Origin: Thermogemmatispora aurantia
GTDB taxonomy: Bacteria; Chloroflexota; Ktedonobacteria; Ktedonobacterales; Ktedonobacteraceae
NCBI RefSeq assembly: GCF_008974285.1
Contig: NZ_BKZV01000001.1
Span: 357,319 to 421,318 of the forward strand
DNA: 64,000 nucleotides
Reading direction: 5' to 3'
Part shown: piece by piece, positions 61,611 to 64,000 of the stretch
How positions within the stretch are numbered: the first letter of the stretch is position 1
Layout: every line of letters starts with the position of its first letter
Position numbers and translations under genes: made by a program
The notes under the pieces: generated by a model
What the model saw: only the letters and a program-made list of their open reading frames with translations
The model's database searches: none
Told to the model about the DNA's origin: nothing

Positions 61611-62558
61611 ATGTGTGGTGAGCCACAGGAACACGAGCCGGCGATCGAGGTCGAGGGACTGACGAAGCTCTACCATCGGTTGCTGGCAGTCGATCATATC
61701 AGCTTCGTGACCTATCGCGGCGAGGCTTTCGGTTTTTTGGGGCCGAATGGCGCGGGCAAGAGTACGGTGGTCAAGATTTTGACGGGCCTCGTTCAGCCGA
61801 GCGAGGGAACGGTTCGTATTTTGGGGCGGCCTCTGGGCGATCGCGAGGTGCGGCGCCGCATCGGCTACTTGCCGGAGCTGCCAACCTTTCATCGCTGGCT
61901 GACAGCGGAGGAGTTTCTGCGCTTTCACGGTTCGCTCTATGGGCTGCGCGGCTCCCTGCTGCGGGCGCGCATGGAGGAGGTGCTGGCCCTGGTTGGGCTG
62001 GCGGGCCGCGAGCGCCAGCGCCTGGGGACGTTCTCGAAGGGGATGCTGCAGCGCATTGGCCTGGCTCAGGCCCTGCTGAATCGCCCAGAGTTGCTGATTA
62101 TCGATGAGTTGTCGACGGGCCTCGATCCGGTCGGTCAGCACGATCTGCGCAGTTTGTTGCTCGATCTGAAGCGGGCGGGGACCAGCATCTTTATTAATTC
62201 GCATCAGCTTCCCGATGTCGAGGCGCTCTGCGATCGGGTGGCCATTATTAATCTGGGGCGCATTCTGAAGGTCGGGGCCCCGGAGGAGCTGTTTGATGAG
62301 CCGCTGCTGGTGGAACTGCGCGCGGAGCCGCTAAGTGAGGCCCTGCTGCAACGGCTGGCTCAGCTAGCGCTGGCGGTGGAGCGCGATCAGTACGATCCTT
62401 GCCGTGTGCTGCTGCGCCTGCGCAGCGAGGAGCAGGCCGCCGAGGTGGCGGCGGCGGTCCATGCCTGCGGGTCCCGCCTCTATCGCCTGGCTCCGCATCG
62501 GCGCTCGCTCGAACAGGTCTTTCTGCGGACCATCGAGCTGTCGCGCAGTCTGCAATAG
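61611..62558 (+). CDS. ABC transporter ATP-binding protein
   Basis: A 315-residue ATPase of an ABC-2-type exporter. Walker A is LGPNGAGKSTVVKIL, the Q-loop region follows, the signature is FSKGMLQRIGLAQALL (a common variant of LSGGQ in this class), and Walker B is LLIIDELSTGLDPVG. The His switch lies in SIFINSHQLPDVEALCD. The last 80 residues are the usual DUF4162-like tail. The partner permease starts 26 bp after its stop. The substrate is unknown. ATG 61611 has AGGAGCGAGGAGCG upstream. Confidence 0.95.
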   Translation: MCGEPQEHEPAIEVEGLTKLYHRLLAVDHISFVTYRGEAFGFLGPNGAGKSTVVKILTGLVQPSEGTVRILGRPLGDREVRRRIGYLPELPTFHRWLTAEEFLRFHGSLYGLRGSLLRARMEEVLALVGLAGRERQRLGTFSKGMLQRIGLAQALLNRPELLIIDELSTGLDPVGQHDLRSLLLDLKRAGTSIFINSHQLPDVEALCDRVAIINLGRILKVGAPEELFDEPLLVELRAEPLSEALLQRLAQLALAVERDQYDPCRVLLRLRSEEQAAEVAAAVHACGSRLYRLAPHRRSLEQVFLRTIELSRSLQ

Positions 62559-62584
62559 GTCCGCTGAGGAGGTGCTGCTGAGCT

Positions 62585-63442
62585 ATGGGCTGGTTGGTTA
62601 TCGCTCGCTTTACGCTTAAGGAGATTGTGCGCCGCCGCATCTTTCTGGCGGTGGTCGTGTTGACGGTACTGTTGCTGGGCCTTTTTACGCTCTTGCTCAA
62701 TGCGCTGGTCGATAATCTGCAGCGGGCCCAGCCTGAGAATATGGAGCTGCTGCTGCTGGGGATCGGGGCGCTGATGGCGGTGCTGGCGAGCTGGTCGGTC
62801 TATTTGCAGTCGAGTTTGATGACACTGCTGCTGACGGCTGGCATGCTCTCGGGGGAGATCGAGGCGGGGACGCTGGCGGTGATTGTGCCGAAGCCCTTGC
62901 ATCGCGTGGAGATCGTCTTTGGGAAGTGGCTGGCCTATGCTCTGGTGCTGGCAGGCTATACGGCGGTGCTGGAGCTGGGTTTCCTGGGGGTGATCTACTG
63001 GAAGACCGGCTATTGGCCCGATGGGATGGCCCAGGCCCTTGGACTGCTGGAGCTGGGGATGCTCTGCTTGCTGGCTTTGCTGACCCTGGGCAGCGCCAGC
63101 CTGCCAACGCTGGCGAACGGGGCGATCGCCGCCTTGCTCTTTCTGGGAACACCGCTGGCGAGCTTCGCCCAGGTGGTGACGCAGATTACGGGCGAGAGTA
63201 CGACGGTGGAGCGCATTAAGACGCTCTTCGAGCTGCTGATGCCCTCCGATGCTCTCTGGCACGCGGCTTCTGCGGCCTTGCTTCCGCCGGTGGCTCAGGA
63301 TTTGATCGGTCTTCACCAGGTGCAGAATCTGCCGATCATTGGGGCCGAGGCTCTGACGCCGGCGATGGCGCTCTGGACGGCGCTCTATATCGTGGTGCTG
63401 CCACTGCTGGGGATGCTGCGCTTCGCCCACCGCGATCTCTAG
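62585..63442 (+). CDS. ABC-2-type transporter permease
   Basis: A 285-residue membrane protein with about six hydrophobic segments: IFLAVVVLTVLLLGLFTLLL, LLLGIGALMAVLASWSVYLQ, SLMTLLLTAGMLSGEIEAGT, YALVLAGYTAVLELGFLGVI, LGLLELGMLCLLALLTLGSA and LWTALYIVVLPLLGMLRFAH. The text LSGEIEAGTLAVIVPKPLHR, with VEIVFGKWLAY, is the characteristic ABC-2 loop. It follows the ATPase gene and must form a complex with it. GAGGAGGTG lies upstream of the ATG. Confidence 0.93.
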   Translation: MGWLVIARFTLKEIVRRRIFLAVVVLTVLLLGLFTLLLNALVDNLQRAQPENMELLLLGIGALMAVLASWSVYLQSSLMTLLLTAGMLSGEIEAGTLAVIVPKPLHRVEIVFGKWLAYALVLAGYTAVLELGFLGVIYWKTGYWPDGMAQALGLLELGMLCLLALLTLGSASLPTLANGAIAALLFLGTPLASFAQVVTQITGESTTVERIKTLFELLMPSDALWHAASAALLPPVAQDLIGLHQVQNLPIIGAEALTPAMALWTALYIVVLPLLGMLRFAHRDL

Positions 63443-63649
63443 CCCTGACCGCTCGGCTGGCCGGCGCGCTCCTCAGCGTAAGGGGCGAGTGCCAGGAAGC
63501 AGTGGAGTTAGCCAGGGGAGGACTACAAGGGGGACGGAACAGCGCCCGGCACTCCCGCTGCTATCCTGTGCAGGTGGGGAGAGTACCGGCGCCTGTTCCG
63601 CCCCCGCTTGCTCTATGAAGAACGCCATGAAGTTGTTGCCTGCGTCCTA

Positions 63650-64000
63650 TCAGGCAAGGTCGCGCAAGAGATGGGCCTGGATCGGCTGACGTAGGGTGCG
63701 TAATGCCTTGACTTCAATTTGCCGGATGCGCTCGCGCGTCAGCTTGAAATGCGCGCTCAGCTCCTCCAGAGTGTGACAGTAGCCATCGGCCAGGCCGTAG
63801 CGCATCTCGATGACTTGCCGCTCGCGCTGGTTGAGTAGTTCCAGGGCGCTGGCGATCTGGTCGCGCAAGGCCCGATGGGTGACGGCCTCCGCCGGGGCGG
63901 TGGCCCGCGTGTCTTCCAGGGTGTCGGCCAGATGATAGGGTTCGTCGTCGGTCAGGGGGGCGTCCAGGGAAATGGGGTTCTCGGCCATGCCCTGCAGTTC
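63650..64000 (-). CDS. rpoD: Primary RNA polymerase sigma factor, C-terminal part (5' end outside window)
   Basis: The C-terminal 115 or so residues of a housekeeping sigma-70 factor. The frame runs through the window edge, with LQGMAENPISLDAPLTDDEP matching the end of region 3. Region 4 is LNQRERQVIEMRYGLADGYC, HTLEELSAHFKLTRERIRQI and EVKALRTLRQPIQAHLLRDL. The RERIRQIE helix that reads the -35 box is intact. An ATG at 63988 is internal rather than a true start. The -35/-10 boxes listed in this window would be its targets. Confidence 0.93.
   Translation of the reverse strand, partial: ELQGMAENPISLDAPLTDDEPYHLADTLEDTRATAPAEAVTHRALRDQIASALELLNQRERQVIEMRYGLADGYCHTLEELSAHFKLTRERIRQIEVKALRTLRQPIQAHLLRDLA

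Noticed and set aside
61305..62204. 299-codon minus-strand open frame
   Set aside because: Antisense to the ABC ATPase gene, whose Walker motifs are clear.

Overview
The window looks like chromosomal DNA of a GC-rich, Ktedonobacteria-like member of the Chloroflexota. This is inferred from the gene mix (several ECF sigma factors, Ser/Thr kinases with extracytoplasmic tails, GC-rich codon use, clean GGAGG-type ribosome sites beside apparently leaderless genes), not from a marker gene. I see no rRNA, tRNA, CRISPR array, insertion sequence or intact prophage. Most of it is housekeeping metabolism and regulation.

Layout. 0-3.5 kb: the end of a sugar ABC importer locus (partial permease, lipoprotein binding protein, LacI-type regulator) on the minus strand. 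3.9-7.6 kb: a thioesterase, FtsH and a CYTH protein. 8.2-10.7 kb: argJ-argD. 10.8-13.8 kb: a methyltransferase-like protein, an enoyl-CoA hydratase and holB on the minus strand. 14-16.8 kb: an ECF sigma factor translationally coupled to its zinc-finger anti-sigma factor. 17-24.8 kb: an acyl-CoA dehydrogenase, then a minus-strand methyl-cycle block: metK behind a SAM-I riboswitch and terminator, ahcY, a PfkB kinase, an HD protein and mtnA. 25-29 kb: a second ECF sigma factor, a small winged-helix-like protein, a hybrid-type sensor kinase locus and a response regulator. 29-31.5 kb: leucyl aminopeptidase, moaD and moaE. 32-39.8 kb: a fused nucleotidyltransferase-HEPN protein, a TPR protein, a GntR regulator, thioredoxin, a Bax-inhibitor-1 protein, two zinc-ribbon proteins and a ferredoxin. 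40.5-44.6 kb: an RlmI-like methyltransferase, a GNAT acetyltransferase with a long leader, and a GCS2-type ligase. 44.9-51.7 kb: two membrane kinases (one active-looking, one pseudokinase), an aminopeptidase and a YbjN-type protein. 52.6-58.9 kb: DUF1015, a nitrilase-family amidase, a HEAT-repeat protein and a lone terminase-like protein. 59-64 kb: a third sigma/anti-sigma-like pair, an ABC exporter pair and the end of the primary sigma factor.

The most unusual gene is at 49616-51661. It joins a kinase fold that has lost all three catalytic residues to a membrane anchor and a complete Rieske [2Fe-2S] cluster motif. Other points of interest are a fused MNT-HEPN protein with an eroded RNase motif and a nested hairpin before its start, a terminase-like ATPase/nuclease outside any prophage, a strong promoter and 44-codon leader ORF ahead of an acetyltransferase, a MoaD whose diglycine is not at the C-terminus, and several genes whose -10 box sits six bases from the start codon. 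All functional calls rest on motif recognition by eye; no database search was run.
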